A stretch of 64,000 nt of DNA from Mesorhizobium sp. M1B.F.Ca.ET.045.04.1.1 (GCF_003952465.1 NZ_CP034448.1:5495001-5559000), one strand, 5' to 3'; positions 43,197 through 52,802 are shown, counted from the first letter of the stretch. The notes: generated by a model not told the origin, from the letters alone. A program made the numbers and translations.

Positions 43197-43985
43197 TCAG
43201 GATGGCGAGGAAGCGCGCGTGGGAAGCTCGAAGATGGTGAGCTCGCGATCCTCGGTCGGGTGCCGGACGCGCAGCACGTCGATGCCGAAGACCTCGCGGA
43301 TGAGCGGCTGCGCCAGTGCTTCGCGCGGCGGCGCCAGCACGTGCAGCCGGGCGTTGCTCATCACCGCGACGCTGGTGGCGAAGGGTGCCACCAACGCCAG
43401 GTCATGCAGCACGGCGACGACGGTCATGCCGAGGCCGGCGACAAGGTCGAGCAGTTCGCCGCGGGCGCGCGGGTCGAGATGGTTGGTCGGCTCGTCGAGG
43501 AACAGAATTTTCGGTTCCTGCGCGATGGCGCGGGCAAGCTGCGCGCGCTGGCGCTCGCCGCCGGAGAGCGAGCCGATGGTGCGTGCGAGCAGCGGCAAGA
43601 GCCCAGTTCGGCGCAGCGCCTCGACGACGATGTCGCGGTCGTCGTGCCGGCGCCTGAGGCCGGCATGCGGAACGCGGCCAAGCTCGACATAGTCAATGAG
43701 CGCCAGCCGTGGGTCCGGCTGATCAGTCTGGCCGACAACGGCGATGCTGAGCGCCCGCTCGGCCGCGGTTATCCTGTCCAGGCGGCGCCCGGCAAGACGC
43801 ACCTCGCCGCGGCTCGGCGGCAGCGCGCCGCACAGCATGCGAAGCAGCGTCGTCTTGCCGGCGCCGTTGGGGCCGATGATGGCCAGCCGCCCGCCCGCCG
43901 CCATCGACAGGCTGACATTGTCGACCAGCGCGCGGCCATTCGCCGTCGCGCCGAGGCCACGGGCTTCGAGAAGCGCCGCGGTCAT
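43197..43985 (-). CDS. ABC transporter ATP-binding protein (BtuD/FepC-like)
   Basis: 262 residues. Walker A GPNGAGKT at 38-45, Q-loop VVGQTDQ, signature SLSGGERQRAQLARA and Walker B ILFLDEPTNHLD. Matches the FepC/BtuD group and belongs with the permease and binding protein encoded downstream. It is the first gene after the riboswitch; a GC-rich hairpin directly abuts its ATG and no separate Shine-Dalgarno is obvious. Confidence 0.9.
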   Translation of the reverse strand: MTAALLEARGLGATANGRALVDNVSLSMAAGGRLAIIGPNGAGKTTLLRMLCGALPPSRGEVRLAGRRLDRITAAERALSIAVVGQTDQPDPRLALIDYVELGRVPHAGLRRRHDDRDIVVEALRRTGLLPLLARTIGSLSGGERQRAQLARAIAQEPKILFLDEPTNHLDPRARGELLDLVAGLGMTVVAVLHDLALVAPFATSVAVMSNARLHVLAPPREALAQPLIREVFGIDVLRVRHPTEDRELTIFELPTRASSPS

Positions 43986-44001
43986 GGGCGGATGCCCGCC
44001 C
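43986..44001 (-). promoter_or_regulatory. start-occluding hairpin (riboswitch expression platform)
   Basis: GGGCGG-GCAT-CCGCCC on the minus strand forms a perfect 6-bp stem with a four-base loop and ends at the base next to the ATG of the ATPase gene. It would block ribosome access, as expected for a translation-controlling riboswitch. The connection to the aptamer is inferred. Confidence 0.55.
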
Positions 44002-44171
44002 GATTGCCCGGATGGTATTTCCGGGCCGCATATCCGATGGCGTGGTGGATACGATCGATGGAGCCGTCCAACATTCCGTCACTTTCCAAAATGGCGACGG
44101 AAGGATGCTGGACGAGCCGGCCGACGAGACCGGTGCCCGCGTCTCCTCCCGGCACACCCCGTCCGGTCAAC

Positions 44172-44372
44172 TCGTGTCGATGGCAGGTCTCCTGGCTCGC
44201 GGGTCGTTGCGCCATCCGCCTTCCCAGCCTTGCCGGCCAGTGGCGTTCGGATGGAGCTCGCCGCTCACAGTTGCGGGGGCAGCCACGGGCTCGACCCGAC
44301 GAGGGTCTCACCGTGTTCCCTTTTCACCCCTCGCCTTGCGGCTCGGGGACCATGACGCTGCCATCGTAGGTT
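44172..44372 (-). ncRNA. cobalamin riboswitch
   Basis: The minus strand reads through conserved blocks of the cobalamin (AdoCbl) riboswitch: GGGAACACGGTGAGA near the 5' end, GCTGCCCCCGCAACTGTGA in the middle, then the B12 box AGCCAGGAGACCTGCCATCG at about 44178-44197. Order and spacing are normal for the class. It lies upstream of the three-gene ABC importer, which makes cobalamin its likely substrate and predicts repression when cobalamin is abundant. Confidence 0.93.
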
Positions 44373-44473
44373 GTCCGCGTGCGAGTCGCAACGGGCTGCT
44401 GCGAGAGGTCGCTGTCTCATGAATCGTCCGAACGATCTGTCTGAAGGATGCATTCCTGGTTCGCCATTTTGAT

Positions 44474-44490
44474 ATGTAATAACGTTACAT
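44474..44490. promoter_or_regulatory. candidate TetR-type operator upstream of RND operon
   Basis: ATGTAA and TTACAT arms separated by TAACG, centred 218 bases before the adaptor start. Such a dyad is typical for TetR/AcrR-type repressors of RND pumps, but no regulator gene lies beside it in the window. Confidence 0.45.
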
Positions 44491-44699
44491 ACGTTTGGCA
44501 TGCCGATGTCAATCCCTCCGGCGCCGCCTCACCCAAACATCGGAAAATTTTCAGAAACCGTTCGGGATTTCTCGTGCCCGAAACAGCAAGAAGATCGGGC
44601 TGGCGAAAGACAGGCCGCAACGCCCGATCCCCTCCAGCCAACACAGTTCCCGGTCGCCGCATCCTCCCGCGCGACCGCAACCTTGGTCATGGAGACAAC

Positions 44700-45857
44700 A
44701 TGATTGCCGCACTTTTTAAAGCCAGCCTTTCGGGGCATAACAAGCCGCTGAGGCGCCGCCTTGTCGCCGGCTCGATCGCAGCTCTTGCCTGCGGCGCAGC
44801 CGTGGTCTGGCACGACGCCAGAAGTGAGGCCTCGAACGCAGAACCCGCCGCGCCGGAGACCAAGCTCGTCAAGGCCATCGCGGTTGCCCCGACGCGCAAC
44901 GCCGACACCCGCATCGCCATCGGCGAGATAAGGCCAAGGCTCGAAAGCGACCTCGGCTTCCGCGTGTCCGGCAAGCTGGTCGAGCGGATCGCCGAGATCG
45001 GCTCCAAGGTGAAGAAGGGCGAGGTGCTCGCCCGCATCGACGACCAGGACTATCGCAACCGGCTCGCCAGCGCCGAGGCCGACGTGGCGGCCGCGCAGGC
45101 CGTGCTGGTGGAGGCGCGCGCCGCGGAGGCCCGCATCGGCGCGCTGCTCGCCAAGGGTTTCACGACGCGCGCCAACTACGACGCCACGCTGAAGAACCTG
45201 CGCTCGGCGCAGGCCAAGCTCAAATCGGCCAACATCGCCTTCGAGATGGCGAAGGATCAGCTGAGCTATACCGAGCTGCGTGCGGAATTCGACGGCATCG
45301 TCACCGCCACCGGCGCCGAAGCCGGCCAGTCCGTCAATGTCGGGCAGATGATGGTTCGCGTTGCCGATCCGGAGAGCCGCGACGCGGTGTTCTCGATTGC
45401 GGAAGCCGCCTTCGCCAACGCGCCTGGTACCAGGCGGCCGCCGCAGGTCACGGTCTCGCTGCTCAGCAATCCGGCGATCACGGCGCTCGGCACCATTCGC
45501 GAGATTGCACCGATGGCCGACGCCGCGACGCGCACCTTCCAGGTGAAGGTCTCGCTCGAAAATGCGCCGGACGAAATGCGCTTTGGCGCGAGCGTCGCCG
45601 GTCGCGCCGAGATGGCCAGCGCGCCGGTGACGGTGCTGCCGGGCAGCGCGCTGTTCGACCAGAACGGCAAGCCGGCCGTCTGGGTGGTCACATCGTCATC
45701 GGCCGTCGAACTGAGGCCCGTCTCCGTCGCCCGCTACGAGACCGACCGCGTCGTCGTCCGCGACGGGCTTGCCAAAGGCGATCTCGTCGTCACCGCCGGC
45801 GTCAACCGGCTGCGGGAACACGAAAAAGTTCGTATCGTTGAAGGAGAAGGAAAATGA
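44700..45857 (+). CDS. efflux RND transporter periplasmic adaptor subunit
   Basis: 385-residue membrane fusion protein. An N-terminal hydrophobic segment (LVAGSIAALACGAAVVW) anchors it. A lipoyl half at RVSGKLVERIAEIGSKVKKGEVLARID, a coiled-coil hairpin (about 95-160) with LAKGFTTRANYDATLKNL, and the second lipoyl half near DGIVTATGAEAGQSVNVGQ follow. Expected to link the RND pump at 47552 to an outer-membrane channel not encoded here. Start chosen at 44700 with GGAGA upstream. Overlaps the monooxygenase gene as ATGA. Confidence 0.92.
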   Translation: MIAALFKASLSGHNKPLRRRLVAGSIAALACGAAVVWHDARSEASNAEPAAPETKLVKAIAVAPTRNADTRIAIGEIRPRLESDLGFRVSGKLVERIAEIGSKVKKGEVLARIDDQDYRNRLASAEADVAAAQAVLVEARAAEARIGALLAKGFTTRANYDATLKNLRSAQAKLKSANIAFEMAKDQLSYTELRAEFDGIVTATGAEAGQSVNVGQMMVRVADPESRDAVFSIAEAAFANAPGTRRPPQVTVSLLSNPAITALGTIREIAPMADAATRTFQVKVSLENAPDEMRFGASVAGRAEMASAPVTVLPGSALFDQNGKPAVWVVTSSSAVELRPVSVARYETDRVVVRDGLAKGDLVVTAGVNRLREHEKVRIVEGEGK

Positions 45858-47428
45858 CCGTGTCCAAGACAAAGGTCCTGATTGCCGGCGCCGGTCCGAC
45901 CGGGCTGACGCTCGCGCTCTGGCTGACCAGGCTCGGCGTCCCGGTGCGCATCTTCGACAAGGCCGCCGCTCCCGGCGAGACCTCGCGGGCGCTTGCCGTC
46001 CAGGCGCGCACGCTGGAGTTCCACCGCCAGATCGGCATCGTCGACCACGTGCTTGCGGAGGGCGTTCGCATCGAGCGGCTCACCGTCCACACGCCGGCCG
46101 GCATAGCGGCGCGGCTGCCGCTCTCCGATTTCGGCCGCGGCATCAGCCCCTATTCCTTCGCCTTCGCCCTGCCGCAAGATATCCATGAACGTCTGTTGAT
46201 CGCGCATTTGAAGCGCGCCGGCGTCGAAGTCGAGCGCAGCACGGAACTCGTCGCCTTCCAGGACAGAGGCGACGCGATCGTCGCCACGCTGAGCAAGGGA
46301 GGCCGGACCGAAACCGTCGGCGCCGCCTATCTCGCCGGTTGCGACGGCGCCCACAGCACGGTTCGACATGGGCTGAACATCGGCTTCCCTGGCGGCGCTT
46401 ACGAGCAGTCCTTCTATGTCGCCGACGTGAAGGGCCGTGGCGAGATCACCCGCAACGGCATGGACACGACCGTCAGCGCCTATGGTTTCGCGATCGTCAT
46501 GCCGGTCCGGCAGTCCGGTTCGGTCAGGCTGATCGGCATCGTGCCGAAGGCGCATGAAGCCGACGAGAAGATCACCTTCGAGGCGATCCGCGCCGATGTC
46601 GAGCGCGACACCGGCGTCACGGTCGACGAGGTCAACTGGTTCTCGACCTATCGCGTCCATCATCGCGTCGCCGAGCGCTTCCGCGGCGGCCGCGTGTTCC
46701 TCTGCGGCGATGCCGGCCACATCCACAGCCCCGCCGGCGGCCAGGGCATGAACACCGGCATGGGCGATGCGGTGAACCTCGCCTGGAAGCTCGCCGCCGT
46801 GGTGCAGGGCCGGGCCGATATGCGGCTGCTCGACAGCTACGAGCCGGAGCGCATCGCCTTCGCGCAGAAGCTGATCGAGAGCACCGATACCGCTTTCCGT
46901 TTCATCACCAGCCGCTCGCGGCTGATCGGCCTGTTCCGCCGCTATCTGATGCCGAAGATCCTGAACGTGCTGCTCCACACCTCGTTCGGCTCGCGCTTCT
47001 TCTTCGGCGTGATCTCGCAGGCGGCGATCGAGTATCGCGCCAGCCCGATCAGCTCGGGCACGGCGGGCAAGGTGAGCGGCGGCGACCGCCTGCCTTATGT
47101 CGCCGGCGCGAACGGCGACAATTTCGAGCCGCTGCAGTCGCTGGACTGGCAGGTCCATGTCTATGGAGAGGTGAATTGCGATTTCCGGGCGATGCTCGCG
47201 CCGAGCGGAATCCCGGTCCACGCCTTCGCCTGGTCGGACGTGGCCGAGAAGGCCGGATTGCAGCGCGACGCAGCCTATCTGGTGAGGCCGGACGGCCATG
47301 TCGCGCTCGCCTCCCCCGTCCAGGAGGCGGCCGCCTTCCAGCGCTATCTCGCCGGCCTCGCGATTCGGCCGAGAACCGCCGAGCGCGCGCCATATCGTGT
47401 GCCTGGCACCATGCACAGCCTGGCCTGA
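45854..47428 (+). CDS. FAD-dependent monooxygenase (PheA/TfdB class)
   Basis: 524-residue flavoprotein hydroxylase-like enzyme. The dinucleotide motif GAGPTG is at residues 11-16, the DG motif in AGCDGAHSTVR, and the FAD ribityl motif in GDAGHIHSPAGGQGMN. The C-terminal thioredoxin-like part of phenol hydroxylases seems present but diverged (QSLDWQVHVYGE). It may oxidise an aromatic or drug-like substrate. Its place between the adaptor and pump genes of an RND system, with ATGA overlap to the adaptor gene, is unusual and suggests that pump and enzyme deal with the same compound. Confidence 0.9.
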   Translation: MTVSKTKVLIAGAGPTGLTLALWLTRLGVPVRIFDKAAAPGETSRALAVQARTLEFHRQIGIVDHVLAEGVRIERLTVHTPAGIAARLPLSDFGRGISPYSFAFALPQDIHERLLIAHLKRAGVEVERSTELVAFQDRGDAIVATLSKGGRTETVGAAYLAGCDGAHSTVRHGLNIGFPGGAYEQSFYVADVKGRGEITRNGMDTTVSAYGFAIVMPVRQSGSVRLIGIVPKAHEADEKITFEAIRADVERDTGVTVDEVNWFSTYRVHHRVAERFRGGRVFLCGDAGHIHSPAGGQGMNTGMGDAVNLAWKLAAVVQGRADMRLLDSYEPERIAFAQKLIESTDTAFRFITSRSRLIGLFRRYLMPKILNVLLHTSFGSRFFFGVISQAAIEYRASPISSGTAGKVSGGDRLPYVAGANGDNFEPLQSLDWQVHVYGEVNCDFRAMLAPSGIPVHAFAWSDVAEKAGLQRDAAYLVRPDGHVALASPVQEAAAFQRYLAGLAIRPRTAERAPYRVPGTMHSLA

Positions 47429-47551
47429 ATTGCCACGGCGCCCCGCCGCGCGGCGGGCGCTGCTGACTGAACCCCAACCGTCGTTTGTTTTTCGCCAGCC
47501 GGCAGGCGCTGGCGGAGCGCGCTTTCGCGCGCCCTGAAAAGGAGCCGCATC

Positions 47552-50500
47552 ATGACCAGCTTCAATCTTTCCGAATGGGCGCTGCGCCACCGCAGCTTCA
47601 TCGTCTACCTGATGATCGCGGCCGCGCTCGCCGGCCTCTATGCCTATCGCGGCCTCGGCCGCGAGGAGGACCCGCCCTTCACCATCAAGACCATGGTGGT
47701 GAAGACGCTATGGCCCGGCGCCGGCACCAGCGACACGGTGGAGCAGATCACCGACCGCATCGAGAAGAAGCTCGAGGAGCTGCCGGACCTCGACTACGTC
47801 AAGAGCTACACCAAGCCCGGCGAGTCCGTCGTCTTCGTTAACCTCAAGGACACGGTCGCCGGCGACCAGGTGCAGCCGCTCTGGTACCAGGTGCGCAAAA
47901 AGCTCGACGACATCAAGCCGACCTTGCCGTCCGGCGTCCAGGGCCCGTTCTACAACGACGAGTTCGGCGACACCTATTCGCTGATCTATGCGCTCACCTC
48001 CGACAGCCTCAGCCATCGTGAGCTGAAGGACCTGGCCAGCAGCCTGCGCGCCGGGCTGCTCACCGTGAAGGACGTCGCCAAGGTCGATCTGATCGGCCAG
48101 CAGGACGAGAAGATCTATCTTGAATTCTCGACCCAGAAGGTCGCCGCGCTCGGCCTCGATGTCGGCACGCTGTCGCAGGCGCTGCAGGCGCAGAACGCGC
48201 TGACGCCCAGCGGTACGGTCGATGCCGGCCCCGAGCGCATCGCCATCCGTGTCTCCGGCAGCTTCACCTCCGAGGAGAGCCTGAAGGCCATCAACTTCTA
48301 CGCCAACGGGCATTATTTCCGGCTGGGCGACGTAGCCGAGGTCAAGCGCGCCTATTCCGACCCGCCGCAGCCGATGTTCCGCTTCAGCGGCAAGCCTGCC
48401 GTCGGCATCGCCATCTCGATGACCGCGGGCGGCGACGCGCTGGCGCTCGGCGAGAACGTCAAGGACAAGATGCATGAGATGGAGGCCGAGCTGCCGCTCG
48501 GCGCCGAGGTTGGCCTGGTCGCCGACCAGTCGCATGTCGTGGAAGAATCTGTCGGCGAGTTCACCAAGAGCCTCGGCGAGGCGATCGCCATCGTGCTTGC
48601 CGTCTCCTTGCTGGCACTCGGCTGGCGCCCTGGTGTCGTGGTGGCCATCGCCATCCCGCTGGTGCTGGCCATTACCTTCGTCACCATGGAGTATTTCGGC
48701 ATCTCGCTGCAGCGCATCTCGCTCGGCGCGCTAATCATCGCGCTCGGGCTCCTGGTCGACGATGCCATGATCGCGGTCGAGATGATGATCTCGCGCATGG
48801 AGGAAGGCCACGACAAGATCTCGGCCGCCACCCATGCCTACACGTCGACCGCCTTCCCGATGCTCACCGGCACGCTGGTGACGATCGCCGGCTTCGTGCC
48901 GGTCGGCTTCGCCAAGAGCGGTGCCGGCGAATACTGCTTCTCGCTGTTCGCGGTCGTGGCAATCGCGCTCGTCGTCTCCTGGGTGGTGGCGGTGCTGTTC
49001 ACGCCGCTCACCGGCGTTGCGCTCCTGCCGGACCGCATCAAGGGCCATGGCAGCCATCAGCCGTCACGCATCGCGCGCGGCTTCCAGGCGCTGCTCGAGA
49101 TGGCGATGCGGGCGAAATGGCTGGTGCTGTCGGCGACGGCGGGGCTGTTCGCGCTCTCGGTCGTGGCCATGGGCTTTGTCGGCCAGGAGTTCTTCCCGAA
49201 GTCCGACCGGCCCGAGGTGATGGTCGACCTGACCTTGCCGCGCACCGCCTCGATCAAGTCGACGGATGCCGTCGTCGAGCGCGTCGAGAAGCTGCTTGCC
49301 GCCGATCCTAACATCGACCACTGGAGCTTCTATGTCGGCCAGGGTGCGGTGCGCTTCTACCTGCCGCTCGACGCACAGCTCGCCAACGACTTCTTCGCCC
49401 AGGCCGTCGTGGTGACCAAGGGGCACGCAGTGCGCCAGGCCGTCATCGACCGGCTGGAGAAGGAGCTGTCGACCGGCTTCGACGACGTCATGGCCCGCGT
49501 CACGCCGCTGGAGCTCGGTCCGCCGGTCGGCTGGCCGCTGAAGTTCCGCGTCAGCGGTCCGGATCCGGACAAGACGCGCAGCCTGGCGCAGCAGTTCGCG
49601 CAGGTGCTGGGCAGCGATGCGGCGGTGCGCAACATCAACTACGACTGGAACGAGCCGGCCAAGGTCATCAAGGTCGAGGTCGACCAGGACCGGGCGCGAG
49701 CGCTGGGCATCTCATCGCAGCAGCTGTCGGAGACGATCAACGCGGTGCTGTCGGGCTCGAAGATCACGCAGATGCGCGACGACACCTACCTCGTCGACAT
49801 CGTCGCCCGGGCGGTGGAGACCGAACGTGCCAGCATTGACACGCTGCGCGGCCTGACGATCAGCGCGTCGGGCGGACGCCGCGTGCCGCTCGAGCAGGTG
49901 GCCAAGCTCAGCTACCAGACCGAGCCGCCGCTGATCTGGCGCCGCGGCCGGTTGCCGACCGTGACCGTGCAGGCCGACGTCGCGCCTGGCAACAACGCTG
50001 CCTCGGTGACCCGGAGACTGGACAAGGCGATCGCCGCCTTCAAAGCGGAGCTGCCGGCCCGCTACAGCGTCGAGCAGGGCGGCGTGATCGAGGACAGCGC
50101 CAAGGCGCAGGCCAGCATCTTCGTGGTCTTCCCGCTGATGCTGTTCGTCATGGCAACGGTGCTCATGATCCAGCTGATGAGCTTCCAGCGCCTGGTGCTG
50201 GTGCTGCTCACCGCGCCGCTGGCCCTCATCGGCGTTGCCGGCGCCCTGCTCTTGTCGGGCGCGCCGATGGGCTTCGTCGCTATCCTCGGCGTGATGTCGC
50301 TGATCGGCATGGTGATCCGCAACTCGGTCATCCTGATCGCGCAGATCGACCAGCACCTCGCCGCCGGCGAGGAGCCGTGGGCGGCGGTGATCAGCGCCAC
50401 CACGCACCGGTTGCGGCCGATCCTGCTCACGGCGGCGGCCGCCATCCTCGGCATGATCCCGATCGCGCCGACCGTGTTCTGGGGGCCGATGGCCTATGCG

Positions 50501-50680
50501 GTGATGGGCGGGCTGATGGTGGCAACCGTGCTGACGCTGGTCTTCCTGCCGACGCTCTACGTCGCCTGGTTCGGCATCAAGGCGCCGGCTGGGCGGCCGG
50601 CGGCGACCTCAGCCAATGCATCGCCGGTGGCGCTGTCCGGCGGCGATGCGGTTCCCGATCTCACGGGCGCGCCGGCCTGA
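47552..50680 (+). CDS. efflux RND transporter permease subunit (AcrB family)
   Basis: 1042-residue inner-membrane pump with the 12-helix RND layout and two large periplasmic loops. The proton-relay Asp pair is in helix 4 (GLLVDDAMIAVEMM), and the conserved loops LGALIIALG and IGMVIRNSVILIAQID are present. Specificity cannot be read; the subgroup is closer to the small drug and dye exporters than to the heavy-metal CusA type, which has different charged residues in the helices. It follows the monooxygenase gene after 123 bases containing a GC-rich dyad. Confidence 0.92.
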   Translation: MTSFNLSEWALRHRSFIVYLMIAAALAGLYAYRGLGREEDPPFTIKTMVVKTLWPGAGTSDTVEQITDRIEKKLEELPDLDYVKSYTKPGESVVFVNLKDTVAGDQVQPLWYQVRKKLDDIKPTLPSGVQGPFYNDEFGDTYSLIYALTSDSLSHRELKDLASSLRAGLLTVKDVAKVDLIGQQDEKIYLEFSTQKVAALGLDVGTLSQALQAQNALTPSGTVDAGPERIAIRVSGSFTSEESLKAINFYANGHYFRLGDVAEVKRAYSDPPQPMFRFSGKPAVGIAISMTAGGDALALGENVKDKMHEMEAELPLGAEVGLVADQSHVVEESVGEFTKSLGEAIAIVLAVSLLALGWRPGVVVAIAIPLVLAITFVTMEYFGISLQRISLGALIIALGLLVDDAMIAVEMMISRMEEGHDKISAATHAYTSTAFPMLTGTLVTIAGFVPVGFAKSGAGEYCFSLFAVVAIALVVSWVVAVLFTPLTGVALLPDRIKGHGSHQPSRIARGFQALLEMAMRAKWLVLSATAGLFALSVVAMGFVGQEFFPKSDRPEVMVDLTLPRTASIKSTDAVVERVEKLLAADPNIDHWSFYVGQGAVRFYLPLDAQLANDFFAQAVVVTKGHAVRQAVIDRLEKELSTGFDDVMARVTPLELGPPVGWPLKFRVSGPDPDKTRSLAQQFAQVLGSDAAVRNINYDWNEPAKVIKVEVDQDRARALGISSQQLSETINAVLSGSKITQMRDDTYLVDIVARAVETERASIDTLRGLTISASGGRRVPLEQVAKLSYQTEPPLIWRRGRLPTVTVQADVAPGNNAASVTRRLDKAIAAFKAELPARYSVEQGGVIEDSAKAQASIFVVFPLMLFVMATVLMIQLMSFQRLVLVLLTAPLALIGVAGALLLSGAPMGFVAILGVMSLIGMVIRNSVILIAQIDQHLAAGEEPWAAVISATTHRLRPILLTAAAAILGMIPIAPTVFWGPMAYAVMGGLMVATVLTLVFLPTLYVAWFGIKAPAGRPAATSANASPVALSGGDAVPDLTGAPA

Positions 50681-50778
50681 CCGGCGTGCCGATGGAGGAT
50701 CCCCGCCCGGCGGGGAGCGCGTTCGCGCGGCGCCGGGCAAACCTACCACTCAACCCGAAATGCAAAGGAGCAATGGAA

Positions 50779-51147
50779 ATGACGCATCCGCATGAAACTT
50801 CCAGTCTGGCGCGTGCCGCGGCCCCTTCCCGCCGCAAGGCGAGCCAGAAGATCGGCTTGGCCGCACTCGGCCTCGTCATCGCTGCCACCGATCTCGGCGG
50901 TCTCGCGCCGTTCTCCCTCGTGAGTGAAGCGCAGGCTCGCATCGGCGCGCCCTGGACGCCGCGCAGCGCAGCCGGCGTCGCGCGCCGCACGACGACGTGG
51001 CGCGTGCTGAGGCACACCACCGCCTGGGTCGCCACGCTGCCGGCAGGCTGCGTCCGCACCAAGGTCAACGGCTTCGACGTCTGGCGCTGCGGCGGCACCT
51101 ACTACCGGCTCTATCAGGGCCGCTATATCGTGGTCGTCGTCGATTGA
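50779..51147 (+). CDS. hypothetical exported protein
   Basis: 122 residues. A basic start (RRKASQKIG) and a hydrophobic helix (LAALGLVIAATDLGGLAPF) ending near EAQA form a long signal sequence. The mature part is about 70 residues, with two Cys (GCVRTKVNGFDVWRCGG) followed by TYYRLYQGRYIVVVVD, a pattern of small surface-associated domains (Tyr/Val C-terminus). I picked the ATG at 50779 because AAAGGAG is at normal spacing there. The stop overlaps the end of the convergent regulator gene by 25 bases. Confidence 0.7.
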   Translation: MTHPHETSSLARAAAPSRRKASQKIGLAALGLVIAATDLGGLAPFSLVSEAQARIGAPWTPRSAAGVARRTTTWRVLRHTTAWVATLPAGCVRTKVNGFDVWRCGGTYYRLYQGRYIVVVVD

Positions 51148-52655
51148 CCGGCGGACGTTCCAACGCCGAGGGCAAGCCTGACGCCCTCGGCGAGATGCTC
51201 GGCATCGGCCGGATTTTCAAACGGCACGCCGCGCAACGCGTAATCGAGCGGAGAGAACGGTTCGCCTTCCTCGATGAGGGCGATCTGCCGGCGCGCCCGC
51301 TCGATATCGCCCATCTGGGCATAGCAGGCCGCGAGCCTTGTCCTGATCCAGGGCGCCGGGCGCGTCGCCAGTTCCAGCGCTTCCGCCGCCTGGCGGTATT
51401 CGCCCATCATGTAGAGCGCCAGCGCACGGTCGAACTGATACCAGTGCGGATGCAAGGGATCGATGCGGATGCCGCGCGCCAGCCAGGTCAGCGCCTCGAG
51501 CGGGCGACCGCGCATGGTGAGCAGCATGCCCATCTGCTCGATGCTGTCGGCGTCATAAGGGTTGAGCTGCAGCGCGATGCGCATGTGATGCTCGGCCGCC
51601 ACGTGGTCGCGCATATAGAGGCGGATCAGCGACTGGACGCGATGCCCGGTCGGCTGGTCCGGCGACAAGGCCAGTCCCTTGTCGGCGAGGTCGCGCGCGT
51701 TTTCCAGGACGGCGTCGCTGGCGCGTCCGAACTCCCCGTCCAGTGCGCGCGCCAAAGCGAGATAGGTGTAGGCCAATCCGTAATTCGGGTCCTTGGCGAT
51801 GGCCGCCTCGAACAAGGCCTCCGCGCCGCGCTGGTCGGTCTGGGCCGGGTCGCGCAGCAGCGCGAAGCCGCGCAGCAGAAGCTCATAGGCGGCAAGGCTG
51901 GTCACCGGCTTGCGCGAGGCCTGCTCCAGGCCGGCATTGGTGACGCGGGTGACCAGGCGGCTGACGATCTGCTCGACGATCTCGCGCTCGACCGCGAACA
52001 GGCCGGCGCCCTGAGACTGGTAGCGGTCGCCCCAGAGCTGGCTGGCGGTGGCGATGTCGACGAGGCTGACGGCCACCACGACATGCTCGCCCTGCCGGCG
52101 CAGCGACCCCTCGACCAGATAATCGGCGCCGATGCGGGCGCGGATCTGGGACCACTCGGCGCGTCCGAAGGACGCGAATGAAAAACTCGAATTGCGTGCC
52201 AGTACGGTAACCGTGCCGAAGCGCGCCACGCCGTTGATGATGTCCTCGGCAAAGCCGTCGACCATCGCCTCGTCGGCCGGATCGCCGCTGTCGTTGCGGA
52301 AGCGCACCACGGCCACGATCGGCTGCGTGCTGATCTCGGGCGCTGCCTGCGCCTCGGCGGCAAGCATGTAGCCGCGTTTCGAGACCGTGCGCACCATATC
52401 GTCGCCCAGCACCTTGCGGATCTCGCGGATCGATTGGGTGAGCGAATCCTCGGTGACATAGACGCCCGGCCAGACGACATCCATCAGCTCCGATTTCGGA
52501 ACGACGCGGCCCATATTGCGGGCGAGGTGCGAAAGCAGCGCGTAGGCTTTCGGCCGGAGGTAGAGCGGCTCGTTGACGCCGCACAGCGTCCCCCTGGCAA
52601 GGTCGAGTGTGAACCCGCCAAAGCGGAAGACCTGATCGGCCGTCGCCGTCGTCAT
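51123..52655 (-). CDS. winged-helix regulator with TPR repeats (CadC/HilA-type)
   Basis: 510 residues without a membrane helix. An OmpR-type winged helix at about 8-100 (SLTQSIREIRKVLGDD; TVSKRGYML), a TolB/FlgO-like domain at about 110-230 (AVVRFRNDSGDPADEAMVDGFAEDI), then tetratricopeptide repeats to about 480 (AEALFEAAIAKDPNYGLAY; EHHMRIALQLNPYDADS; PHWYQFDRALALYMMGEYRQA). Such proteins are often annotated as adenylate cyclase-like regulators, yet no cyclase domain is present. Start at 52655 is supported by AAGGG. Target genes unknown. Confidence 0.87.
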   Translation of the reverse strand: MTTATADQVFRFGGFTLDLARGTLCGVNEPLYLRPKAYALLSHLARNMGRVVPKSELMDVVWPGVYVTEDSLTQSIREIRKVLGDDMVRTVSKRGYMLAAEAQAAPEISTQPIVAVVRFRNDSGDPADEAMVDGFAEDIINGVARFGTVTVLARNSSFSFASFGRAEWSQIRARIGADYLVEGSLRRQGEHVVVAVSLVDIATASQLWGDRYQSQGAGLFAVEREIVEQIVSRLVTRVTNAGLEQASRKPVTSLAAYELLLRGFALLRDPAQTDQRGAEALFEAAIAKDPNYGLAYTYLALARALDGEFGRASDAVLENARDLADKGLALSPDQPTGHRVQSLIRLYMRDHVAAEHHMRIALQLNPYDADSIEQMGMLLTMRGRPLEALTWLARGIRIDPLHPHWYQFDRALALYMMGEYRQAAEALELATRPAPWIRTRLAACYAQMGDIERARRQIALIEEGEPFSPLDYALRGVPFENPADAEHLAEGVRLALGVGTSAGQSTTTTI

Positions 52656-52802
52656 CGGGACACCCTTCTCGGGCTCGCGCATGATGCCCGGTCGATCCCA
52701 CTCGACCGGGCATGCGCGTTGCCATTATTGCCCACTGCGCAATTTCGATCAAACTGGCTGTCGATGCGGTGGCTAGTGTCGCCCCGCCAATTGCGAGGCC
52801 CA

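Noticed and set aside
50377..50778. Upstream extension of the small exported protein gene
   Set aside because: It overlaps the end of the RND pump gene in another frame; a good ribosome site and signal peptide mark the start at 50779.
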